Assembly (NCBI GenBank): GCA_951213105.1
Contig: OX578140.1
Coordinates: 124,388,149-124,452,148 of the forward strand
Reading direction: 5' to 3'
From: Amaurobius ferox
Lineage: Eukaryota > Arthropoda > Arachnida > Araneae > Amaurobiidae
DNA length: 64,000 nucleotides
The notes under the pieces were generated by a model. The model was given only the letters and a program-made list of their open reading frames with translations. It did no database searches and was not told the DNA's origin. Both the position numbers and the translations under genes were made by a program. This document shows, piece after piece, positions 55,480 through 64,000 of this stretch (position 1 is its first letter; each line of letters begins with the position of its first letter).

Positions 55480-56210
55480 CTACCTGTAAGGTGTAAGGTA
55501 ACTGTTTGGACGGCCAGGAAGTGCCACCCAATTTAGACCGGAACTCAGTGGGGGAGGCATCTACAGGGACCGTACCCTCCTTCCCCTACCCCCAACCTTT
55601 CGGAAGGACTTACGGTCCCACATGTTTAACGTGATCGTACTCCGCCTGAACACAGCGGCAGTTTTGGCAGTGGCGGGAATCGAACCCGGACCTACCGAGT
55701 GCAATTCCCGCGCGCTAACCACTGGGCTACCGCGCCCTCCGCGACAATCTCCATAACCTTCTTTTTATTCATCCAATTTAGACCGGAACCCAGTGGGAGA
55801 GTCATCCACAGGGACCGTACCCTCCTTCCCCTACCACCAACCTCCCGGAAGGACTTACGTACCCACATGTTTAACGTGATCGTACTCCGCGTGAAAATGG
55901 CAGCAGTTTTGGCAGTCGAGGGAATCTAACCTGGGCCTACCGAGTGCAATTCCCGCACGCTAACCACTGGGCTACCGTGCCCTCCGCGACAATCTCCATA
56001 ACTTTCTTTTTATTCACCCAGTTTGGACTGGAACCCAGTGGGGGAGGCATCCACAGAGACCGTACCCTCCTTCCCCTGCCACCAACCTCTCTGAAGGACT
56101 TATCGACTCATATGTTTAACGTGATCGTACTCCGCGTCAGTGGCGGGAATCGAACCCAGGCCTACCGAGTGCAATTCTCGCGCGCTAACTTCCCGCGCGC
56201 TAATTTAAAT
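55480..56210 (-). mobile_element. Tandem array of tRNA-headed SINEs (three heads, one tail)
   Basis: On the minus strand three SINE copies follow each other, at about 55480-55737, 55776-55983 and 56019-56200. Only the first carries the tail; the others join head to body through a shared linker (CGCGACAATCTCCATAAC(C/T)TTCTTTTTATTCA). The linker starts at 55738 and 55984, giving a period of 246 bp. The first head is the best in the window: A box TAGCCCAGTGGTTAGCGCG and B box GGTTCGATTCCCGCC. The linker-flanked repeat points to tandem duplication rather than separate insertions. Confidence 0.88.
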
Positions 56211-56480
56211 TTTATAATGGCCATATGCTAAGTTCTTAATTCCACCATCCTCGTTCCATCATTTAAAATATCCATAAAATTAAAATATCCATTTAAAAAT
56301 CTATAAATTAAAATATCCATAAATTAAAATATGCATTAAAAATCAAAAATACATCCATATCGTTCCACCAATCCATAAATATAATAATTTCAAATACATC
56401 ACCACAATTCAATCATTTAAATTATTTAAAATATCCATTTAAAAATATCCATTTAAAATATCATTTCGCCCGATGTATAC
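56211..56480. repeat. Irregular AT-rich short tandem repeats
   Basis: TTAAAATATCCAT and variants recur about ten times (56265-56470), with irregular spacing. Confidence 0.7.
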
Positions 56481-58289
56481 AACACTTATGCTCGGCTCTC
56501 AATTCATTTAAAACCGAAAGCGCGGTCTCCATGGAGACGGTGAAGAAACTACTGCGGATGGGTGGGAAATGCCGTTGAAGAACTGAGCCGATGCCGAGAA
56601 ATTTAAAATCATGACGTCCTTAAAATTGCGATCCTGAAGGCAATTTTTAATATTTCTGGACCAGATTAGACTTGTAAGAATGCCAGATATTTCAGCTTTC
56701 TAAAAATGTAAATTATTAGTCGAAATTATGAGTACTTTTTACTATATGAGAATTTAAAAACCAAAAATCGTTTTTTTGAGCCAAAAGTGACTTTTGTTTT
56801 AAAATCTTTAAAAAATATTAGAAATCGAAATTCAGATTTGAAATTGATATATTTTTACTCACAATTGTCTGCTCTTTCCGATGGTGTGATTTGTTTTTTT
56901 TTTACGACGTCTGGATCGTGGAGAAAAAAGGGCAAAAATGGCAAAAAACGGTCGAAATTGCATAAAACATTAAATAAATAAAAAAAAAATTAAAATTTTA
57001 AAAATCGGTTTGCATGTGTCCCCTTCCCACCCCCCCGGGTCTCCGATTGCCAAATTTCGTAGCTCTCCGACGCGCGGTCGCGAAACGTATAGTGTATAAG
57101 ACAGACAGACATACAGACATTGCCTTTTATTATATAGATACGTTGGATCTCCTTCGTCAGTGCAAGAGAACCAACAAACTCAAAGTTCAACGAGGATTGG
57201 GCACAAAAGGAAGAAACAGAAGCGGTTATATACCCAAAACCTAGATTAAGAGAGAGCCAGTCAGAAAGCAGCATGAAGAACAGTCCAACCAATTAGAATG
57301 AAGAAGTAACACAGAAAATTGCCATGAGCCAAAAGTCAACAGCAATATCCCGACAAGACGATTCAAGCTCGAACAAGCATAAATGCGACCCCACACCAGA
57401 CCTCGGATTGCCCTATAAATCCAATTAATCTTGTTGGACTTTCCAAAAGCTGCAATTTACTCGATCAATGTCACTTTCATATTTTGAAACATGAACATTA
57501 CAAACTTAGATATATGAACATTACAAATTGGAGGATTCTCAATCATCTTCAAATTGACAATAAAATTGCTTGAAAAAACTAGACGCGCAAAAACAATTAT
57601 TGATCCAGAAACTGGATTTTCGACTGCGCATTATTATCAATTACTATTTATACTCGTATCTATGTTTTAAATTTTGGAAGATATTTCTAGTGAAGTGAAG
57701 TAAAATCTCGCTCGGACAAAAACGTATTAGTTTTTTTCGAAAAAAAAAAGTTCAAAATACTAAAATAGTGAAGTAATTTTTGTATATTCATAAATCTCAT
57801 TTGTATATTCAAGTTGCCATATTTCCAATAAAATTAGTGTAAATTATCAACATTTTTATCTATTAGGTTTAGAAATATGACCCTCTAAATCGTTTCCATT
57901 TTCGTAACTCCCCGATTTTCACGTCAAAAAAAAAGTTATTGTCATATAGATTATGGAACAAAAAGGCGAGAGCCGTTTAGCGTTCAAAGTAAGCATAAAT
58001 TTTCCAATGGCGTGTGAAAATTACAAATTCCGGCAGTCTGTCTAAAACCTATCGAAATTCGTCTTCGGAAACATATTGCTAATACTTGTTATTTTGAAGA
58101 TGTTTCGAAAGTTCTTAACACTGCATGATGGATGTATTTTTCAATGGATAGGAATTTTAAGTTTGAGTGAGAGTGGAATTTATGTAGAATATTTCTTTGA
58201 TACGGAGAAGCATTGTTAGTAGGATGACATTTTACACATTTTGAAGGATATTGAAGAGGTTGAGTTGGAATTTTTATTATATAAAATGG
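56481..58289. other. Unassigned DNA with a transposon-like 3' tail
   Basis: 56537-56553 GGTCTCCATGGAGAC is a perfect palindrome. 57030-57130 (CCAAATTTCGTAGCTCTCCGACG then AGACAGACAGACATACAGACATTGCC and TTTTATTATATAGATA) looks like the terminus of a decayed repeat carrying the recurrent module. No coding domain was recognised; frames near 57000-57290 overlap this tail. Confidence 0.5.
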
Positions 58290-58540
58290 CGTATCTTACA
58301 TAATAAAGGAATGCGTGTGTGTGTATGTGTGGGTGCTCGCGCGGGTCTGTGAGGATACAAAACTGTTACTTGGCTCAATGATTGGTCTACATAACGGAAT
58401 CAGTCAGAAGTTGTTAATTTAAAGTTAAATATAAATTAGAACAAAAACTATGTGAAATCATAATGGAAGGTTATATAAACCTTACACATTTCCATCTTGA
58501 TAGCATCAGAAAGATCAAAGTGCGTTCTTTCCAACAATGC
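58290..58540 (+). repeat. Interspersed repeat family K, copy 3 (partial)
   Basis: CTTACATAATAAAGGAATGCGTGTG with a (GT)n tract, then CACATTTCCATCTTGATAGCATCAGAAAGATC, in the same order as 40480-40770. Confidence 0.55.
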
Positions 58541-58622
58541 TTGAATCGAATCTGCGTGGGATAATTTCTTCATATTTAATTTGTTTTAAGTACATCGACT
58601 TTTACATTTCTTACATGATCTG

Positions 58623-58666
<44 letters not shown>
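58623..58666. repeat. (AT)n microsatellite
   Basis: Over 20 uninterrupted AT units. Confidence 0.97.
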
Positions 58667-58672
<6 letters not shown>

Positions 58673-58934
58673 CTCACGAACAATATCTCACCAATGCCAA
58701 TCAATCCAATATCAATGCCAATGTCTCACGAACTATGGCAGCTAGCTATATACTTATCGTACTGTTGTATAGGAAACCCTCTATGTTCCACACAGTGAAA
58801 CCAGAGAGTACCACGTGAATTCCGCTGGGGGAGCAGAAGGGATACCATCTCAGCTTCTTTTGCAGATAGGGAAAAATCATTAGAAAGTTATAGTGAATTA
58901 AATTTAGTACACAAATTTTCACACCAATTAACGT

Positions 58935-59106
58935 AGGGCGCGGTAGCCCAGTCGCTAGCGCACGGGAGTTGTACTTGATAGGTCCGGGTTCGATTCCCTC
59001 AGCTGCCAAAACTGCCGCCGTGTTCACGCGGAGTACGTTCACTCTAAACATGTGGGTCCGTAAGTCCTTCCGAGAGGTTGGTAGTAAGGGAAAGAGGGTA
59101 TGGTCT
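58935..59106 (+). mobile_element. tRNA-headed SINE, 3'-truncated
   Basis: Head with A box TAGCCCAGTCGCTAGCGCA and B box GGTTCGATTCCCT, then GCCAAAACTGCCGCCGTGTTCACGC and the body up to GGAAAGAGGGTATGG, where similarity stops. The tail is missing, so the copy was cut by later rearrangement rather than by normal 5' truncation. Confidence 0.88.
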
Positions 59107-60278
59107 ATATTTTAAAGTGTTTGCTTTTTATAAGGATTTTGGTTCATTTTACTGGATTGAATCATGGCGATGTACTGTTTACATCGGATGGAGGTTGGGA
59201 CTACAATGAGAAAACTGAAACACTGAAGAAATAAAAAAATAATGCTTACGGTTTTTATTTGATATCCGCTATTAACAGTATAAATCTACATATCACTAAT
59301 CCAAACATCGTACCCATTGAATCAAAATAAAATAATAAAGAAATAAAATATAAATAAACATAATTATAATTAAGCATTTTGAAGAATAATTAAGTTATTG
59401 GAAATATTTAATAAAAGCATATAAACTTGAATAACAACTGTTAAAGATACTGTTTGAAGAAAAACACGAAAAATGTCTCCTTCAGACTGCGTGTTAATCT
59501 TCAATCTCGATAAGCTTCAATCCACGATCAAACAAATTGAAAAGGCGATTAAATGCCAAATCTGGCAATATTTCTTCTTTTCCCGAAAAGTCAGTTTCAG
59601 CGCAAGCGCAAAGCGTCCTTCATAGCCAGTCAAAGCTGCGGGGAGACGCAAATAAATGACTTTCAGAGATTTTAAAAATGATTACATTCTACAGCAGACC
59701 TAAAGCGAGCTGACCTGGTAATGTTAAGATTCTAAAGAATTAAAATTTACCATACAATAAACAACGACATACCGAATTTTATGTCGCTACCATTAGTGGA
59801 TCATGGTTAATTAGGAATTTAAAGATTCGAAATGCGACAAACATACTATATATAACCCGTTTGAAGTAATATTTTTGATTTTTGAAATATTTAAAATTTT
59901 GATAGAAAAAACAAAGTGAATTATAACATCTTATTTTTCTTACATAATCTTAATGTAAATATTTCAATACCTATAAATGAAGAATTTTGTTGAATTATAT
60001 ACCTAAGATTTGGAAGTATAGATCTTTAAAATTAAAAATTTCGACTTTTGAGGTGTCTGGCATGCAGCCTGTCACCAGACTGAAATACTCATAAATCCGT
60101 TTAAGGGATATAAAAACCTATCATTTGATTCCAATTCCGTCCATGTATTCGATGTGGTAAGTAGATATAAATTTTAGCCTATTTCAAAATTACCCCCAGG
60201 GCGAAGGCCACTTGAGAGACCTGACACTCTCACGGATCTCCTTTGCCGCAGGGAATTTCTACCTCAATCTTTTTAACT
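59107..60278. other. Unassigned DNA
   Basis: No feature recognised. Confidence 0.5.
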
Positions 60279-60291
60279 CCATAGGGTAGGT

Positions 60292-60363
60292 TGTTGTTGT
60301 TGTTGAGATCCAGACCGTTCGACCTACCAGAAAGGTGTAAGGTAACTGTTTGGACGGCTGGGA
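60292..60363 (-). mobile_element. 5'-truncated SINE, tail only
   Basis: The tail from CCCAGCCGTCCAAACAGTTACC to (AAC)n on the minus strand. Target copies CCATAGGGTAGGT (60279-60291) and CCATGGGGTAGGT (60364-60376) differ at one base. Confidence 0.88.
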
Positions 60364-60376
60364 CCATGGGGTAGGT

Positions 60377-61100
60377 GAAATTGTTTTAGTCACTTTGACT
60401 ACGAGGGGATAGTTCAAAGTAATTTTATCTACCTATGATATTCAGCTGTGACCTTGCTCAGCTTTCTCGATACCACTTCTTTAAAGATAGTTAACCATTA
60501 TATCACTGAGCCAATGCGCAGTTTTGATGGAGTCCCTAGTCAGGATGACTTTAACCTTCGGTATGTGAACTATGTACGGATTTATGACATAATTTGAGCA
60601 GAAAAACCATTATATCAAACAAAATTGCATTTTATATAAAGAAGCTCTGTAAAATGTTATTGGTGTATATATTAGTGTATGTAAAAATATTTAACTTTTC
60701 ATAACAATTCAATAATATTATGCGTATTGGCGGCTGTGCAAATGCCTGGCGTCGAAAAAAAAAATTAACTATGAACGCTCGGGCCTCAACTAAAAGAAAA
60801 TGAAATTTAAACTTGAAATGGCAGAATTAGCGACAATATGAAATGTACATTAAAAATGTTAATTCAATCTCTATATTTTTCCTCGCTCACTTTATCACCT
60901 GCGGCAGCGGTGCCCACTTCGTGGGTTCTTTTGCACACCCAATAATTTTGTTGTGGGCTTCTCGAACCCCTAATACTGTTGTACTTCAAAATCTGGCAAT
61001 TTCAGGTGTTATGATGTATTGGAAAAATATCCAGTGTCAAAGTTAGACAGGTAATGAATTCTAATGATTGCAATTTACGTAATCATGCAACAATTGCTTC
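60377..61100. other. Unassigned DNA
   Basis: Frames of 67-78 codons at 60843-61300 have no recognised domain. Confidence 0.5.
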
Positions 61101-61114
61101 ACACCCTTCATTCA

Positions 61115-61172
61115 CCGGCCGTCCAAATAGCTGCTCTATGTCCTCGGACGAGTCGGAGGGTCTGGGTCTTCA
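61115..61172 (+). mobile_element. Truncated SINE with variant tail
   Basis: A 58-bp insertion between ACACCCTTCATTCA (61101-61114) and ACACCCTTCTTTCA (61173-61186), one mismatch. It reads GGCCGTCCAAATAGCTGCTC, then TCCTCGGACGAGTCGGAGGG and TCTGGGTCTTCA: the ends of the main tail with a different middle. Confidence 0.85.
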
Positions 61173-61186
61173 ACACCCTTCTTTCA

Positions 61187-61844
61187 TTATTTTTTGGTTT
61201 AGGTTCTATTTATTCATGCCGAATGCATTTTGAAGATTTATGGTCCTGCAAGTCAGAAATAGTTTGTTTTCTCTTTACAACAAATTACTTCAGTCAATAG
61301 ACAGTTGAGAAATTATCGATCGTTTGATCAGTTTATTCAATAGGCTTGTATGAGAAGAAAAGTTTTCAGGAATAGACATCAATTTACAAATTTTGGGTTT
61401 TGAAAGATTTTCTGACAAATATATTTCTTGACAAATAAGTTTCTTCTGATCATAAATGTTAGATAATGACTAATATGGATTCGGTATAAAATTCTGGAGT
61501 AAGTATTTCAACTTTCAGTTATTTTTCTACTTCCGGTACAAACATTTTTTCTGAAACGTTTATTTTTCAAGAATGACAATAGGTCAAGCCTGAGAGGACT
61601 TTTGCAGGCCGATATCTATTTACCACTTTTCTTTCATGTACCGAGGTCCACCATACACTTATTAAAGCTCAATAATAATAATACAGCATATGATAAAAAA
61701 TTATTTATAAACAAAAAATTTAAATGTAACAAAATTCCATTATCTAATATGATCTTAACGGGAAATCATGAAAGCTCTTCAAGTTGTCAAGGAGGGGCTT
61801 GTATACGGTCTACTAATTTTGAATAGTTCGGTAAATAGTTCTTC
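61187..61844. other. Unassigned DNA
   Basis: No feature recognised. Confidence 0.5.
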
Positions 61845-61935
61845 GTCTGTGAATGCCTGTGTGGTCGCCTATGTGATCGCCTGTAAATGCCTCTGTGATC
61901 GTATGTGAATGCCTATGTGATTACCTGTGAATCTC
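61845..61935. repeat. Imperfect 22-bp minisatellite
   Basis: Alternating GCCT(A/G)TGTGATC and GCCTGTGAAT words repeat about four times (61850-61930). Confidence 0.8.
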
Positions 61936-62600
61936 GGAAAAAATGGTTAATTATTTCCTCTAGAAAATCTTAAATTGCCAATTTTTATTACGTGAATTCG
62001 ATAAAACATATGGTTTGATATTTTTTTTGAAAATTTCGTTATTTTTTTTAATTCAGGTGATCATACCTAAAAATTTCTCAGCAGTTCACCAGTGAATATT
62101 AAAGGACGTCCAGCCAAGCCTAGATTTATAAGCTAAATGACTAGACCGTTACATATTACCCAGGCCGTCCAGCTCATACAAAGGCTGTAGAGCAGTTACA
62201 AAGGGAACGATTAGACATGAATTTCCACGGCTAAATTGGTAACCGTGATACAATGAAATGGTTCAGCGTTTACGAGACAATCTTATCTCGAGGAACCAAT
62301 ACATTCCTCTGGGAATGTGGTTTAATATTCTAAACCCCGATCTATTTAGTTTTACGTGCTGCGTCTGTATTAAGAGTAGCGCTCTTGATGTAACACTTGA
62401 AAATGCAGTTTCGTGGTATTGTATTAATCGAACGAAATCTTATTATAACATGAAGTTTCCTTTTAAATATTTATGGTAGATAATGGAAACTTTGTAATTT
62501 AGTCGCAACTTCAGAAGTCTCAGAGGTCGTATGCGAATCACGGAAAGTAGTTAATTATTTTTTCCTTCATGACAACTTAAATTGCAACATTTTGACAAAT
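61936..62600. other. Unassigned DNA
   Basis: No feature recognised; a 73-codon frame (62258-62479) has no known domain. Confidence 0.5.
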
Positions 62601-62619
62601 TGAATGTGATAAAAAATGT

Positions 62620-63850
62620 ACTATACCCCATATCCAAAAGTTAAGTAATAAATTGAAAGTGAAAAAAAGCAGATAAAAAGAGCAAAATTTCTTCGAATTC
62701 ATTGAAATTTTTACAGATCAAGGGGTATAACAAAAGACACTAGCTTAGGAAAATGCAAAAATAAAAATCAATAAATAGTTAAATAATAGAGATAAACAAA
62801 AACATAGGAACATTTTGAGAGGAAAAAATAGTTCGTTGGCAGAGATCTGTCAATACGAAATGGGATGACATCTGCTGGAAGCACAAACGCGACAGCGTCG
62901 GTTCATGTCAAGGATAAGATAATTTATGGCGGTTTGAGAGGAATCTGCGCTCATTCACACAGCAAATGTGTTTGTTTTTAGCTCGTAAAGGCTCCGGGGA
63001 GAGTCATGCCGATATCTTAAACGTATCCCAAACATGACAGATGCGTGCTTGATGGGATTCAAGTTGGGTGAAATCGGTTGACATTTCATTCGAAACAGTG
63101 TTTCTGATTCTACGTACTAGCCGACAATGCGAGCCCCGTGAACTCGTACGTTATCGTCCATAAAAGTGGCATCAGGATCCACAGTCGCAAGAAATGTGTG
63201 ATCCTATTGTGCAAGAATGTCAACTCTATACCGGACTGCACTACAGAATACCGCGAGAGAAGATGTGGAGATCAGAGCATGCGCCGACAGCAATTCCTGC
63301 CCAAACCTTCAAATCACCCCCTCTATATCTGTGTACTTCGCGGATGTTAATGGCGTGACAGCGAGTCCCCAAACCAATAACTCTGTACACCAATCCGTGA
63401 CTCATCCGTAAAGAGCCCAGTACTGCATTATTTTGAAGTCCAGTTGAGGTGATTTTGAGCCCAGTTTAAACGAGCCCCTCTGTGGGAAGGCGGTACTGGT
63501 TTGCAAACCTCTCGTCTTGCATACAACTCACCTGCATGTAGCCGCCTGTAAACAGATTGCCTAAATACCGCTCTTCCCATCGAAGCTACAAGGTTGGAAG
63601 CAAGCCGATGTGCAATGATTGACCTTTGGTGCTTGTTTACAGACACAGAAAAAATGTCATCCTGAGCGGTTGTGACCCTAGAACATCCATTTACGGGTCT
63701 TCGCTACACTGTTTCTTCCATTTTATACCGATTCTACAGGCGGCAAATACGGAACGATTAACATTTAGGGCTCGGGCTAGTTCGGACCTTCAATGGAAGA
63801 CAGAGATACGTCCTATTACCTCCCAACGCGTGGCGTCATTCAAATAATGT
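62620..63850 (-). pseudogene. Tc1-type transposase pseudogene, possibly a nearly whole element
   Basis: On the minus strand, fragments in several frames run in Tc1 order. An N-terminal helix-turn-helix-like part (DATRWEVIGRI, ELARALNVNRSV) lies near 63800. RLASNLVASMGRAVFRQSVY, RRLHAGELYARR and SHRGARLNWAQNH follow at about 63600-63440. Next are LFTDESR with the first Asp (about 63400), FMDDNVRVHGARIVG with the second (about 63150), and SPNLNPIKHA where the catalytic Glu has become Lys (about 63060). The end is MNRRCRVCASSR (about 62900). Many stops and frameshifts make it inactive. CCAAAAGTTAAG at about 62635 may be its 3' terminus. Confidence 0.85.
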
Positions 63851-64000
63851 CGTTTGCTCATTTTCCACAATTTTGGCTGTTTCGACTTTCCTTTTGGAAT
63901 CCTAACGCGGCGATATATGCTCTGCACGAAACAGGCCGTTTTTATACCTAATACGTTCAATACGGATCCGCCGTTCTCCAGATATTTAGTTTCGATTTAA

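Noticed and set aside
55645..55737. Functional tRNA gene with excellent A and B boxes (minus strand)
   Set aside because: It leads directly into the SINE body and is repeated in the array, so it is a SINE promoter.
62155..62190. Another SINE tail (CCAGGCCGTCCAGCTC)
   Set aside because: Only a short GGCCGTCCA word matches. There is no tail end, no (AAC)n and no target repeats.

Overview
The window looks like non-genic sequence from an animal nuclear genome. It is AT-rich, has no operons, no long intact reading frames and no rRNA or tRNA genes that look functional, and it is packed with decayed transposons, SINEs and microsatellites. The mix (Tc1 and mariner relics, long-TIR MITEs, 5S/tRNA SINEs, repeats carrying CA/CAGA tracts) suggests an arthropod. 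A spider or other arachnid is my best guess, but that is an inference from general familiarity and nothing in the window proves it.

Layout. 0-6 kb: SINE tails, a long-TIR mariner-type MITE (206-1083), a tRNA-like repeat and a hairpin-ended element. 6-10 kb: an hAT-type MITE, a Tc1 pseudogene and the first copy of the commonest repeat (family A). 10-12.5 kb: a GC-raised patch followed by two or three short candidate exons on the plus strand, the only hint of a host gene. 12.5-17.4 kb: mostly featureless AT-rich DNA. 17.4-19.1 kb: a 300-bp-period tandem array split by a full-length 5S-headed SINE. 19-25.6 kb: more hairpin-ended elements and an 870-bp inverted repeat with hammerhead-like cores. 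26-29.7 kb: minisatellites and two 5S-headed SINEs. 30-36 kb: a nested stack of insertions in repeat family D. 36-49.5 kb: further copies of families A, D, H, I and K, with SINEs. 49.5-55 kb: two mariner-type elements with long TIRs, one inside a related hairpin-ended element. 55-61 kb: a tandem tRNA-headed SINE array and solitary SINEs. 62.6-64 kb: a Tc1 pseudogene reaching towards the window edge.

Two systems deserve attention. First, a SINE family exists in two forms: a tRNA-headed form, and a form in which a complete 5S rRNA is fused in front of the same tRNA head after that head lost its B box. Both share body, tail, (AAC)n end and about 15-bp target duplications. Second, at least three repeat families share one plan: a common 5' start, then a family-specific CTTTC-type word that is repeated inverted in a palindromic hairpin at the 3' end. 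This resembles non-autonomous Helentron (HINE) elements. The coding remnants are all transposase or reverse-transcriptase pseudogenes, so nothing here appears to encode an active enzyme.
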